Of a stretch of 64,000 nt of DNA, positions 48,901-60,264 are shown in pieces. Both the position numbers and the translations under genes were made by a program. Below the pieces are notes generated by a model, which worked only from the letters and a program-made list of their open reading frames with translations, made no database searches and was not told the origin of the DNA. How positions within the stretch are numbered: position 1 is the stretch's first letter; each line of letters opens with the position of its first letter. The stretch comes from Takakia lepidozioides (lineage: Eukaryota > Streptophyta > Takakiopsida > Takakiales > Takakiaceae), in NCBI GenBank assembly GCA_030704615.1, contig CM060733.1, forward strand, positions 4,712,001 through 4,776,000, in the 5' to 3' direction.

Positions 48901-51900
48901 AAACATAAGGGCCGGTATGGTGGTATCACCCACCCTTAACCCAAATCCCTCACTTTCCACATCCTCGAGGAGTTTATTGATGAAAACATTGAAGAGCAGA
49001 GGGGAGAGAGTACATCCTTGAGCTACACCTTGGTCTATGTCAAAGAAGTTGGACTTCTGTCCGTTAACAGTGACACAGCTTTTGGTGTGAGCATACAAGT
49101 TGTGGACAACTCTCCACATCTTTCCCTTGATCCCACAAGACCAGAGGCGGAACCATAGGCCATCTCTCCACACTGTGTCATAAGCCTTTTTGACATCCAG
49201 GAAAAAGACATAAGTGGGTTTCCCTTCTTTTTTCCTTCCCTGGATAATCTGGCTTAGCGTGAAGATATGATCCACACAGCCCCTGTTTCGCCGAAAGCCA
49301 GCTTGGCCTTCGTGGAAACAACCTCTAGACTCCAGATCAACCTCGAGACGGGTACTTATAACTCTGCAGAATGTCTTGCCAACAGCATTGAGGAGCGTGA
49401 TGCCACGGTAGTTCCCTGGTTCTTCTCTGTCACCCTTCTTGTATAGATTGACAATGACCCCCTGTCGCCAGCGAAAGGGGATCATTTCAGTCTTCCAGAT
49501 AAGGTTAAAGAGGAGAACTAGGGCCTCTATCATGGGATCGCCACCGTGCTTGATAAGCTCGTTGACAATACCATCAGGTCCACCAGCTTTATATCCATTT
49601 AAATGTTCAATTGCTTCCACAATCTCAGAAGAACTAATGGGAACAGAGCGTGACTGAAGTTCTTGGAGTGATTGGACAAAATGAGGGAGAGCCTCTTGCA
49701 AGGCCTGGACGTACTCAGCCTTGACCTCCTCATTGTGGAATTTTTCTATGCGCCACTTCCGAATCGAACGTTTCACAGATCTCTTGGTGGTGGGAAACAC
49801 CTTTTGATCTCAGTCCAAACCAGGAAGTGGACACCGACAAGAGAAATGAAATGAAATGAAATGAAATGAAATGGTGCTTTATAACGGAGAAAGAAAGAAA
49901 GAAAGAGACTATAGTGTGTCAGCAAGGGCCTTGAGGGTCCAAGGGACAGAATACAGCAAAGAACCATGAAAGTAAAGGGTGTGGAGGGGAGTAGTACCAT
50001 GACACGACGCTCTTTCCGTATCGAGCTAGTGGTTCAATGACTCCCACACCTTGCCCCAAGCATGAGGGCGACCCCCAAAAGCCCATATCAAATCCTAGTG
50101 GCCTTGGCACATCCAACTCCAACCTGGCCCATCCTCGAAAGAGAAACCTTTGTCAGCCTTGCTATCTTGGAAAACCTGTGGGATCTCTCCATTTGGAAAA
50201 GCAGAATATAAAACGTTTCGAGTGCTAGAAACCCCAAACTTCATTCTATGTGCTTGACGTTTCCATTCCAGAAATACTTTAAGTTTGTACCAAAGGGTGC
50301 ACAGATTCACTGTTTTGAATCTAAGACAGGCAGGTGAATTGTTCTGAGAGCCTTGCAGATTTACTGTGAAGAGATTTGGACACTAGTGCCAGACATTTTT
50401 TGAGAAGTGTCTAGACCCCTATCCAAATGGAGAGAGCTGGATTGTCCGATGGAATTCTACTAAAACACTGCCGCACGTGGAACCAACCAAGAGTGCTCTG
50501 GAATTATTACATTGTATTCTGAGGTGTGCCAGTACAGGACTTGTGGTCAATGCAATTAGTTCAGATGAAAAGAAATGGAGTCCCTAAAGGCTGTGTATTG
50601 ATCCCACCACGGGAATATAAAAGTGAAACCAAAGCAACTTGCATGACACATGGCAAATATCCATAATTTACAGGTGGGGAAAGGAGACATACCCATCACA
50701 ATGTTTGAGGGCCCTTGAGAAGTTTTCATACCTTCAACCCAACATACCAGCTAAAGTCAGGTTTCCTAGCAGCAATTTATCACCTTGGGACAACCTCCAA
50801 AAAGCAATGGGAATAACTCATTACTTGAAACGGCCTGAAGAATTTCTCCACAAAAGCACATCTGCTAGAATAATATAGGTTACAAATCTTCCACATATCC
50901 TTTCTCCACAGCCAAATCCTCCTCTGCTTTGGTTATTCACTTGTCCCAAAGTTTGCATGGCATCCGTCACCAACATTTGTAACTTCCAACCTTTTGGTTC
51001 AGCACTGAAATGAGAACTTGGGACTCAAGAATGCATTGGAAGATTCTTCAACGTGCCATTCAATGCTCCTTAATGCCTTTCTTTTCTTTTACATATTTGC
51101 TACACATAGCTACAGTTATGTATTCTCCATAAGTGCGTTTACATCAGGACGGGTGCAGTAGAATTTGTGGAGCCATTCATCACATTGGCCTGTTTGTGCA
51201 GAACATAATGGCCATGGTGTACAAGTGAGAGTTTTTGGGAGTATCATCAGTGCCATGGAAAAAATACTAAAGACATCTTAAGACCTCAGTAATCAGCAAT
51301 TATTACAGCAGGCTAATTGACAGCTTACTTGACACTCCCTAGATTGTCAGGGTCTGCAAATTTCAGAAGTTTTTTGAATTCACCATCATCACAATAAAAT
51401 CCAAATTGTTCCAAACTGTAGCGGAAGGCATCGTAGGTCACCTGCCAGTCATCATACATATTGTCCATTGAGCTGATAACTCATACATGCTGCTGACTAG
51501 CAAAATGTCGAGGAGAGAGGGGGCATCAAATAAGTGTAAAAAGCAAGGCTCGTGTCTACAGTAGAAGATAGGAATTTATTTCCTATCTTTCTCTCTATGA
51601 GACAAGGCTATGGTACACCTGGATAACCTCGACTGTTTTGGTTGGACAGTGCTAACACATTCTTGTCGAAAACCATTTGAATATGAGCCTTCCGTTAAAT
51701 TAAATTGCTCGGGAGGTGTAAAAGAGGTCATCCTGAGAGCTCTTCCAATGTGGCCCTTGTCAATTAAACTCTACAATAGCGCTGTTTCTGACATTCGGCT
51801 CAGTCTTTATCTAGCAACTATCTCTAATGCACTCTGACCCTGTAGACTTTCTGAAATATCCTTCCTCTGAAATCTGCAGCAAAAGGGCCGGGGAGTGTTG

Positions 51901-54704
51901 CAAATAACAGCTTTCCTAACACACCCTGAGCTGACTAAAAACACATCAAGAGGATGTCCACTCAGAGCTAATACTTGCTTTAGATTGTAGAAATTAAGAG
52001 TACTCTAGATTGACCAAGATGCCGCTCACAATACTGCTACGTATTACTGGGTTGCTCGTCACATTTTAAATTTTACCAAGTCTAAGCCAAAGTCCATCAT
52101 GTGCCAGTCATAGGCTTTCCCGATGATTGCAATAAAGGGATAGAGTGCACTTCCTGCCTTCACAATCTGGTTGAGCATAAATACGTATTCAACAAATGAC
52201 CATTCATGCCTCCCTTTCGAGATGCATCACTAACTCTATGGTTGAGCTCTCAGCAAAATTATTTACCTACTGCACTCAACAATGTCATGCAACGACAGTT
52301 ACCAGGATCTCCCTCCTTGAACAGATTTATAATGATGCCAGGCAAGGTTGAACAAACATTTGGAGAAAGTGAATGAGCGAGAGAGACGCTGACCGAGTTT
52401 ACAGTGGGCTGAGGCTGGCCCCAATGTCTGCACATATTAGGCAGTTGCTCGGCCCTCCAGTACATCTGTCACAGCAACAGGAAGAATCAAGTACATGCAA
52501 ATGGCTTCACACAGCTGCATAATAGGGAGAGCCAAAGATTATGTTTGGTTTGACTTGTCTATGCCAGAGAAGACTGGTTCTTGGAACACCATAATGTGCA
52601 TACAATGGTTAGCAGGCTCATTTATCATAGATATTGAGAGTGCTAGAGGATATGCTCCTTTTGGTGCTAGCCATCAGGGTTGAATTGAAAACTGCAACTG
52701 ATAGTTGGCCTCCACCAAAGACCTACTTTGTTCCCAAAGACATAACCTGGAGAGGGAATGCTCCTTCATTTTGGAGAGAACGCGCTAGAACTGCAGCTGT
52801 ACAGAGGCAGGCAAAAAGAAAATGGTAAAAGCTGCCACAACATGAAAAGTAAACTTACATTGTCAAGTATCCTCTCAGCAACATTGCTCTTCTTCTTGTG
52901 CGGCGGAAGCTTTCTGAACTTCAGCCTCTTATACTCTGGTTCACGCAACATTTCACTGATATCATCCTTTGTGGAGCTTTCTTAATGACTTCCATTCCTA
53001 ACTTCATTGTTAGAACCACATAGACAAAAGGGTTGTGGGGATGGTTTAGTCCAATCCAAAGTTCCTTCCTACCAGTCAGAAAACATACTCATTTCTGGAG
53101 TCTCGACTGGCTCAGTGGGATACAAGGGCTCAAGGGGGTCTGATTCTCTAGCCCGTATGAAACCAATTTGCTTCTTTCCAATATTGATGTCGTACAGGTC
53201 GAGGTTATGACCCCAGTAAGTCCTCTTCCTCCTGCACATCAGGTCATTCAGACAAGAAACTGCACAAATGAATGCAGAGCTCACCAACACTAACCTTGTG
53301 TCATAACAGAAAATGCGGAATTCTAAAGGAGTTCAATTCGACATCATTTTGTCCGCTTTAGTGCTTGATATGGAGAGAGATGGAGTGGAGATAAACTCCT
53401 GAGAAAAGGGGTCCCTACAGCCAAGTCCAGATTTTTGGTTTGCTGCCTTTGATTTCCTCAACATGTTCCCCTGGCTGCAAACATCTGCATGGGTTCTTAT
53501 AAAGTGATTCTGCATGGGTTCCTGGGATGTCACTACAGTCCAGCATCATACTATACGTTCTGTTCGAAAACTTCTGTAGAAGAGAAACCAATCATCAATA
53601 TTCAAATCTTAGGATGACGACATCTCCTACTGTCTTTCCATAAATCTTTGAAAGCCATGAAGGGGCTTTTGTACTTTGAAGATCCACTTGATTTCAGATT
53701 AATCTGGATGAAAAGACTAGAAAACATTTCAAAATGGAAGAATTTCTCGCCCCAGGTTTCAGCTAAGGGTCTACTCTTCAAAGCTTTTGCTACATAGGTG
53801 ACCTATTCCCTCTCCAACAAAACAGCCAGCATATTATTAGCAAGTTTGCTGCTCAGAATGCATGGAGACTAGCATTAATTTTTGATGCATAATCAATGCT
53901 ACAGTAGAGGTTTACCTTTTCACCTGATGGTATAAGGTTTGGGCCACTCGGAAGTTGGTAGTCGGGATCCAGGGGGTTGGTATGGCGGTTGGTTTGCAGT
54001 GTGCACCTTTCCTTTGCTGACTTGAATTCAGGTTTAATTAACCATACTTCCGGATAGGGTTTGTTCAGACACTGCATAATTTCCCAAAAACAAGAAAACA
54101 AAACAACGTCAGAAGTCTTTCATCAAACCATACTAACTATTTTGAGTTATAATTTGCATATACGGAATTGTTTCTTGCATTAATCGAGAATGACAAATAT
54201 CCACAGTAATACTGACTTGGGTGTTCGGAGGGAAAATGTCATGCACGTAAGGTATTTGCCATCAGCTTTATAGGGAGACACCATTTCTGTGAGACATGTC
54301 TGGGGATGACAATGAGGTGAACACCAGAGACGACAATCATGAGGTTTGACCAAAATGCCCTCAGCTCACAAGTAATCCTGGTAATCCTGGTAATCCTGGT
54401 GAAGTTATCTACGAAAACAGCGGGAGAGGAGAACGAAGCTACATCGTCAGTCCAAGGAAGCAAAAACACCAAGAAAATATCAAACGAACAAAATTACCAT
54501 GGGGTCCTTTGGATCCTGTATCGACACATTTCCTTGTGCTCCTGCAATGTCCTCCGTCATAAGGTTCCTAGAAATGCAGGCGGGCGGACAAGGATAATAT
54601 TGCTCCAACGTCTCAAACGGGGCATGGTCCAACGTTGTATCATAATTTGGGGAAGCTCGGGGAAGGGGCTCACAGTGACTGACTTTTGCTGCTGGAAAAT
54701 CCAT
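45979..54704 (-). CDS. Unidentified seven-exon protein with EF-hand-like segment
   Basis: Minus-strand exons 54704-54498, 54071-53924, 53259-53073, 52955-52859, 51441-51329, 46324-46211 and 46075-45979 all have GT/AG borders. Their phases (0,1,2,0,2,2) agree, giving about 320 residues. The third exon has 'WGHNLDLYDINIGKKQIGF'. The fourth has 'REPEYKRLKFRKLPPHKKK'. The fifth has 'YDAFRYSLEQFGFYCDDGEF' then 'ADPDNLGSV', which resembles one helix-loop-helix of an EF-hand without all calcium ligands. The last two exons are less certain because a 5-kb intron separates them. Basic, Pro/Tyr-rich segments again recall axonemal proteins, but I cannot name the family. The large intron contains a LINE with a nested miniature LTR element and three other repeat copies. 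Confidence 0.5.
46424..47055 (-). repeat. Three tandem-like copies of a retroposon 3' end family
   Basis: Copies start near 46424, 46625 and 46848. They share 'ggtgctttataacgtccgcg', 'aagctcatagagcttatggg', 'gaggaaacaaaaccag' and 'gattgtctaagggtga'. Two of the three also share 'gtgcaggtaagctgccaagc'. Read on the minus strand, each ends 'cgttataaagcacc' followed by an (ATTTC)n run, a simple-repeat tail typical of some LINE or SINE 3' ends. Further relatives lie at 23625-23720, 43355-43450 and 49845-49885 (tail and end only). No coding part was found. Confidence 0.65.
47179..47192. repeat. LINE target-site duplication, left
   Basis: The 14-bp 'acaccgacaagaga' is repeated exactly at 49831-49844. 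These two direct repeats bracket the LINE at 47193-49830. Confidence 0.9.
47700..47843 (+). repeat. LTR 1 of miniature retrotransposon
   Basis: 144 bp with 6-bp terminal inverted repeats TGTTGG/CCAACA. It contains the tRNA-like unit at 47751-47822. It is identical to LTR 2 except for C at 47754, where LTR 2 has T at 47974. Confidence 0.95.
47751..47822 (+). ncRNA. tRNA-like sequence inside LTR 1
   Basis: 72 nt that fold as a full cloverleaf: acceptor 47751-47757 with 47815-47821 (six of seven pairs, A-A at position 3), T8-A9, D stem GCTC/GAGC with loop 'agtggta', anticodon stem CCCCA/GGGGG (four of five pairs), loop 'ccggaat', variable loop of 5, T stem CTAGG/CCTAG with loop 'ttcaatc', and discriminator A. 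Internal polymerase III boxes are intact: A 'tagctcagtggtagagc' and B 'ggttcaatccc'. A TTTT stop follows at 47834-47837. The base before the putative GGA anticodon is C instead of the universal T, so it is unlikely to be a working decoding tRNA. Confidence 0.85.
47844..47857 (+). promoter_or_regulatory. Primer-binding site (initiator tRNA-Met type)
   Basis: 'tggtatcagagcca' directly follows the LTR end. TGGTATCAGAGC is the usual primer-binding site of Ty1/copia-type plant LTR elements, complementary to the 3' end of initiator methionine tRNA. Confidence 0.9.
47911..47919 (+). promoter_or_regulatory. Polypurine tract
   Basis: 'gagggggag' lies directly before LTR 2, where plus-strand DNA synthesis of LTR retrotransposons is primed. 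Confidence 0.85.
47920..48063 (+). repeat. LTR 2 of miniature retrotransposon
   Basis: 144 bp, identical to LTR 1 except for one C-to-T change. It carries the second tRNA-like unit and is followed directly by the target duplication 'ctccc'. Confidence 0.95.
47971..48042 (+). ncRNA. tRNA-like sequence inside LTR 2
   Basis: Same cloverleaf as in LTR 1. The single LTR difference (T at 47974) turns the fourth acceptor pair from C-G into U-G, so pairing is kept. The TTTT stop lies at 48054-48057. Confidence 0.85.
49831..49844. repeat. LINE target-site duplication, right
   Basis: Exact 14-bp copy of 47179-47192. It is followed directly by an (AAATG)n run and the end of another retroposon (to about 49885), which was therefore the insertion target. 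Confidence 0.9.
49885..51328. other. Intron DNA without recognised feature
   Basis: This lies within the proposed large intron of the minus-strand seven-exon gene. Frames at 50095-50310 and 50639-50878 are open but carry no motif. It may hide additional small exons between 46324 and 51329 that I could not see. Confidence 0.35.
52262..52345 (-). mobile_element. Degraded LINE reverse-transcriptase scrap
   Basis: The minus-strand frame reads 'GIIINLFKEGDPGNCRCMTL' and then 'LSAVGK'. This aligns with 'GVIVNLYKKGDREEPGNYR...LLNAVGK' of the LINE at 47193-49830. Only this short block is recognisable, so it is an old remnant. It lies in an intron of the seven-exon gene. Confidence 0.6.
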
Positions 54705-56004
54705 AGCTGGATATGATTTCAACAGCTACAATGAAATTGCAGCCAAACTTATTCTGCGTAACTCAGCCGCACTCTGTCATCTTCTGTTCTAACTACTCAG
54801 ATTGCCTATTTCAGTCCTACGCTATCGTCCATTCGATCCCTCTGATGGACTGGACGTCCTACCGCTCGCCGTTTCCTCCCGTGGTGACAAACCAGAACAG
54901 AAAAAATGCACTTCCGGGTGAAATGTAACAACGAACGTTACAGCAACAATTATCACATCATACTTCGTCACGATCCATACTTTCAGTGTGCCAACTTTGC
55001 CCTGCATGCGTCAGAGAAGACGAGATTCTGTGTGCCTCTGTCAAGGAGGATATCATGAAAAGAAGTTGAATAATGGCATAGAACAAGATCCCCGCTGAGG
55101 CAATCACTCCGCCAATCTGAGGAGCTCATGTCAATCCAGGCAGGAAAGGCAGGAGCGAGCAAGACGAAGAAGAGCGCGCGCTTTTCTAGGTCAGACCGCT
55201 CCATTGAATATTCCCTGTCTGGCCAATACCACCTTCTGCCGGCGCCGATGCCGGCGGTTTCGGTTCAATCCCAGGATAAGGCCTGGCGGATGATAAGCTC
55301 GCTGCATCCATCCTTTCGACCTCCACTGTGGAGGTGTGCCCATGAGGATTTGCACACAGATTTTCTTTTTTTTTAATAAAATAAAATGTTGAATCCAGTT
55401 TGTAGCTACATGGAATACAAAGGTTATTTTCCCTTGTTTTCTTTCAATATGACATGAAGAAGGGCTTCTTCCCCCTTTTACTAATTTAAAAAATGAAAAT
55501 GAAAAGAGAGGAAGCTGTAATTCATAATGGCATTTCCGTCTATGCAATCAAAGAGTGTAGAAATATAGAAGGTCTATCAGCCTCCATGGCACTTTCCCAG
55601 AGGTCATTTTTTCCTCTTGTATGTCTCGGACATTTAAGTCCTTGTCTATAAAGTTTTGAGGCTACCGTCCCTCTTCTTTAAAACAAATATAAATAAATAA
55701 AAATTTGTACAGAATAAAAAGCATAGATTCTTATGTTCAGTCAAGGTCCACACTCCGCGTGATCCCACTGAGGACAATTGCCCCAACCAGAATGGAATTG
55801 CCTTGCCTTCTTGCATCAAAATGTCCACAACAGAGTCTAAGAGCGGTGAGAAGAGAGGGAGGATAGAGGGACTATTCCGCACTATCTAAGCAAGAGTGAA
55901 GACAAGTCGGCCGCATGGTGGATAAGGTAAGATTCATCATTGGTGATTTCGCAAAACATATCTCCCTAAAATTCAAGTGTGTAACTTCTGAATCATTTTA
56001 TGAT
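54705..56004. other. Intergenic DNA upstream of seven-exon gene
   Basis: No gene is supported. Overlapping frames at 54983-55204 (minus), 55128-55376 (plus) and 55191-55547 (minus) show no motif. The promoter of the seven-exon gene should lie next to 54705. An (ATT)n run at about 56008-56030 marks the 3' tail of the neighbouring LINE. Confidence 0.4.
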
Positions 56005-56761
56005 GATGATTATTATTATTATTATTATTTAGAGAACAGGGGACGGTGCCCTGGAAAATTTATTAAGATTATTTGAAGGGGAAAAAGTAAAACCCCGGAG
56101 TACACCATCGAGGTACACACATTGTAAACAGTGAATGGGAGAACGGACCTCCATCGGTAGAAAGAAAAACTAGGATATAACACCCTAATCCGGTTACAAC
56201 CTCCGGGGACGGACTTAGACATGTGCTATAGCAACATACGGGAGCCTAAGAGCTGGAGTAGGATTCGGCAAGGAGAGTAGAGCCCTAGCAAGCTGTCGTG
56301 ATGATGACTATAGAGCAGCTGATCCTGATTTACTCTTGAGTTTCAACGGAACTTGAGCCTGGCAGCGGTCTTGATATGGCGCCAGTCCATATCTCTGTCA
56401 AATTCTGGGGATGCCATGGAGGGGCGTGCGGATGCCTCTCCAGGAGTCGGGCGGGGAGGTGGTCCAGATGCATTCGTCTGGTGTCAAGTTGTTGATGTAG
56501 AAATGCCCATGATGAGCCCAAGTTGATCGGAAATCTGCATGGATGGATGCGGTGAGCTGTGGCCTTCTTGTAATGTCTTTGCATAATTTTGACCATGCTT
56601 CTAGCAGCAATCTGTAGATCCCAGAAAATACTAGAGAGCAAAGCATATAAAGAAGTTGTTTCTCCAGAGAATAACCAAGAACAGCGCGCTTTCCATATAT
56701 GCCAAAGAGTAGAGGATCTGAGACATTCGATGGAGGGCTTTATTTTTGGATGAGGTATCAT
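56005..56761 (-). mobile_element. 3' end of second LINE family, minus strand
   Basis: The minus-strand frame 56330-56761 encodes the extreme C-terminal region of an L1-like plant LINE ('STLWHIWKARCSWLFSGETT' and 'WDLQIAARSM'). A 3' untranslated part follows and ends in an (AAT)n simple tail at about 56008-56030. It complements the plus-strand copy at 57730-60264, which is cut off near the same region. The two may be parts of one family brought together by independent insertions. Confidence 0.65.
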
Positions 56762-57729
56762 AGTTTAGAAAATGTTCATGTTTTCACCTGTCTGATCATC
56801 TTTTTATTTTGCTTTTGTAAAACTTTGAACTCCTCTGTTGCTGTCGTTAAGCTTACCTCCAGGTTTTATTATGGTTCTTATTTTTGTATTGCTCCAATAA
56901 TTTTAAACAATAGAAAGCTGTCTATATCATATGGTTGGAGCTTGAGGTAGGACTTATCCTTGATGTCACATTCTACATTACATAGCTTCTACCAGCTCAT
57001 CAATGGGCATTGGTTTGAGATCAAAGCAATTATCAAATCAGGCCAGAGCGAAGTCTATTGATGAACATGTGCTGGAAGAAAGGTTGAGAATAATGTTGCA
57101 TGAGGTTTGAGTAACTCACACAGGTGTGGCTGAACTCCCGATGTACTGGTCAGCAGCTAAGCTGTACCCATCCCCAGTTTCAGCCATGTCTATAAACGTT
57201 CAGAGATGTGTTTGTCCATGATGCCAGTGGAAATCCAAGAATTCAAAATTTTGGCAATGGTGAGGCATTTTTTGTGTGCACGGTATAAGGACCCACAAGC
57301 CAAGAAGAAGTAGGGTGTATGCAAGGAGATCACAGATGGCGTCAGGTCAGTCTTCATCTCTGTAGAATCGTGTGCTTCAGCAGACCGTCACAGTCCAAAA
57401 TACCGGCGATTATTCATGAAGCTCAACATCATTACTTAGTTTGCTGCAAACACAACCTCGACTTCAATTTGCAGAGCAAAGGATCGTTTAGTCATATCTC
57501 AACAAACAATCCAAACCGAGCGCAATAAGAGAAAGTAAAGTTGCATGGTCGATAATACCACATGGTCGAAATGTATGTTTAGGGGTATCAATATTGCCAG
57601 GAAGCAATGGGGTTGTAGTTACAGGTGTAATTAGCTCCCAGGTGTTTAAAATTTAAAAACAAATTAAATAAAAAGGTGTAGTTAGCCGCTCGGAAGTCGT
57701 CCCTAGAATTTTTGGGCCATGGAAACAAT
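56762..57729. other. Spacer between LINE fragments
   Basis: No gene is supported. A short 'agctcccaggtgttta' near 57632 followed by A-rich DNA is similar to the 3' end of the SINE at 38050-38256 and may be a tiny truncated copy. Confidence 0.4.
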
Positions 57730-60264
57730 CTCAGGGGATCATTACGCTTCTTTACAAAAAGGGTGATCGAACAAACATCACCAACTACCGCTCCTCAACG
57801 TGACATACAAGATCACTGCCAAAGCCCTCTCCCTTAGGCTCCAGCCTCTATTCCCTGCCATCATCAGGCCAAATCAGACAGGTTTCATTAGAGGAAGGTA
57901 CATTATGGATAATCTTCTTCTGGCTCAAGAAATACCCCACTTCGCAACCCACTCGGACCAGGCCATAGCCCTGCTCCTTCTGGACTTCGAGAAAGCCTTT
58001 GACCGGGTCGAATGGTCCTTCCTTATTGGGGCTTTGACCAAAGTGGGTATCCCACAGTCATTCTATCAATGGGTCAAAATTCTTCTCCTAAACTCCAGTA
58101 GTAGAGTCATCATTAACGGCCGCCTCTCCCCCTCCTTCCCTCTCTATCGTTCGGTGAGACAGGGTTGCCCGCTAGCACCCTTCCTTTTCCTTTTCGTGGC
58201 GGACTCTCTAGGGTATATGTTACAAGCCAATCAGGATATCATAGGCCTTAGAATCTCCAACTATAATACCCAGCTACCTACGCAAATCAAAGACTTTATG
58301 TTTGTCGATGACACCTTCCTCATGCTCCAAGCCAACCCTTCAAACCTAGATATTGCTTCCTCTATACTGCAAACATTTTGTCTAGCCTCTGGTTTCAAAG
58401 TCAATTGGGCCAAAACATGCGCCATCCTAGTTGGAGACCTCTCTAAATCCCAGATAGGTACCAGCCCCTCTTGGGGCTCACAACTAGGCCTATATTCCTG
58501 GCTGCAACCAGGCCAGTCCACCACTTACTTGGGGTACACATTCGGTAATATAGATCTGTCCGATGAACAACATTTTGCTCCAACCCTTGCTAAGCTCAAA
58601 AGGAAGTTAACTTTTTGGGGCTCCAAGCATCTCTCCATCACAGGGAGGGCATTGGTAGTTAACCAAATTCTCTCGGCAGACATATGGTACTTCTCCTCCC
58701 CTTGGCGCCCTAACCCCACCCAAATCAAACAGGTCAGAGCCCTCCTCAGGAACTTCATTTGGGGAGCCCAATCTACTACCCAAGGCAGGATAAGACCACA
58801 AGTTTCTTGGAAACAAATTTGCCTCCCCAAAAAACTCGGGGGCTTGGGAGTCATTGACCCTGATACAGAGATTACGGCTTTACTAGGAAAATGGGTTCCA
58901 AGATTCTTTGGGCCTGAAGGAGGTTGGTGGAAATTCCTAGTGGCAGGGAACATCCTAGCCACCTCCCCCCTCCCCAACACTGCGTGGAAACCATCTCTCA
59001 GATGGGTGGTGCAAGGCTTTAAACACAAGCTTGTGGGATCACCTCTCTGGACCACTATCTGGCAGGCTTGGGCCAAGCTCAGGCCTTTCCTCAAGAAAGA
59101 AGATGCTCAATCATATGAGGAGACCATCCGTCAACAACAACAAAAACCTAGCCCCTCAACGAAGACAAGCTAAAAGTTGGTCCTTCTGGGACCACGCAGG
59201 CCTCTCCCAATTCAAAGACATTTGGAGCAACCATGCATTCTTGGAAACTGCATCTATATCCCAAACCATAGGTGGGAATAGGGCCTTTGCTGGGTATTCC
59301 TTGGTAAAGGCCTCTATCCCTGCCACCTGGTTATCAACCCTACAACCAGGGCCTTCTACTCCAAATTTCCACTTCTGGACTCTCGGCATTCAGAATCTCC
59401 ATAGCAAACTGACCATCTTTTTTATTCTCCAGAGAAACACTACCTCCCTCTCTTCCCTTTCACATCGACCAGGTTACAATGTTCCTGTCGCTCACTAGCT
59501 ACCAACCCTGTCAATTCCCCATTTTTCCACACACCCCTATTAGGATATGCTGTTGGTCCTCACCAACAAAAGAGATGAACCCTCAACCTGACCCTACGCT
59601 GCCCATCAACACCTGGCTGGCTAGCAACTCCTTCATTTGGATCCTAGGCAGGCCACTAGCGGAGCTACAATTCGACCCCAAAGAATGGGCTTGGTCTTTC
59701 TCTCGGTCCCCAGTTCCCTTCTTCTATATACCACTAAGAAAGCCTACAAATCCCTGGCCAACCACCTTCCCCTTAACACCAAATGGAAAGTTAAATGGCA
59801 ATCCTATGGTTTCAACAATGAAAATTGGCAAGCCATCTGGAGAAATATATGGAGCAAGAATAGACCAGCTAAGATCTCAGCATTCCTCTGGCAGATCGCT
59901 AACCGAGCTCTAAAAGTAGGGGAATGGCTTCAATTCCTGGAGGCTTTACTCTGCTCTTGCTGCCATGCTGGCATTTTAGAGACCTTGGAGCATTGCCTGC
60001 CACGCCCCAACAATGATCTGGCCAGTCGTTAAGGCTTTTTATAGAGACTGGGATCCTCAGCCATGGCCGATTCTAAGCCTGCTTGAGACCATAAAGAATT
60101 CCATTGCTTGCCACCCGCCGATAGTGACCCATGGCTCAATCATCATCAGCATTATCAAAATAGACTTGCAACACATTTCCATCCCCAAATGCATGCTGCA
60201 GTGGTGCGCTTCCACGTTCAAAGTATGGGCCCTCCTAGACCTCTCCAAACCACAGTTTAAGTGA
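57730..60264 (+). mobile_element. 5'-truncated L1-like LINE reverse transcriptase, decayed
   Basis: Non-LTR retrotransposon of a different family from the one at 47 kb. It begins 'GIITLLYKKGDRTNITNYR', breaks frame at about 57790, then stays open from 57800 to 59173 (457 codons). Motifs include 'RPNQTGFIRGRYIMDNLLLA', 'LLDFEKAFDRVEWSFL', 'VRQGCPLAPFLFLFVADSL' and 'MFVDDTFLM', where the usual F/YADD has Val, followed by the thumb region 'TTYLGYTFGN'. Later frames (to 60032) contain 'NRPAKISAFLWQIANRALKV' and a CxxC...H zinc-binding block 'CSCCHAGILETLEHCLP', typical of the C-terminal zf-RVT region. At least three frameshifts make it inactive. Confidence 0.88.

Larger units (their letters stand above)
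47193..49830 (-). mobile_element. 5'-truncated LINE with RT and C-terminal zinc knuckle (copy 2)
   Basis: Non-LTR retrotransposon inserted on the minus strand and flanked by an exact 14-bp target duplication. It begins within the endonuclease C-terminal part ('FLVWTEIKRCFP') and passes through the linker. It then encodes a full reverse transcriptase with 'KAGGPDGIVNELIKHGGDP', 'QGVIVNLYKKGDREEPGNYR', 'GFRRNRGC', 'FLDVKKAYDTVWRDGLW', 'GVAQGCTLSPLLFNVFI' and the catalytic 'MFADDFAG'. A TGA at 48739 is the only stop I see in the RT frame. The C-terminal domain includes 'CRVIRPALEYGSAIWVD' and, beyond the nested insertion, 'CNCPLCGQSEDSIHFLIHC'. Relative to copy 1 (27842-28687) the linker jumps from 'QSRSV' straight to 'PISSSEIVEAI', so part of the linker may be deleted here. 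Confidence 0.92.
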
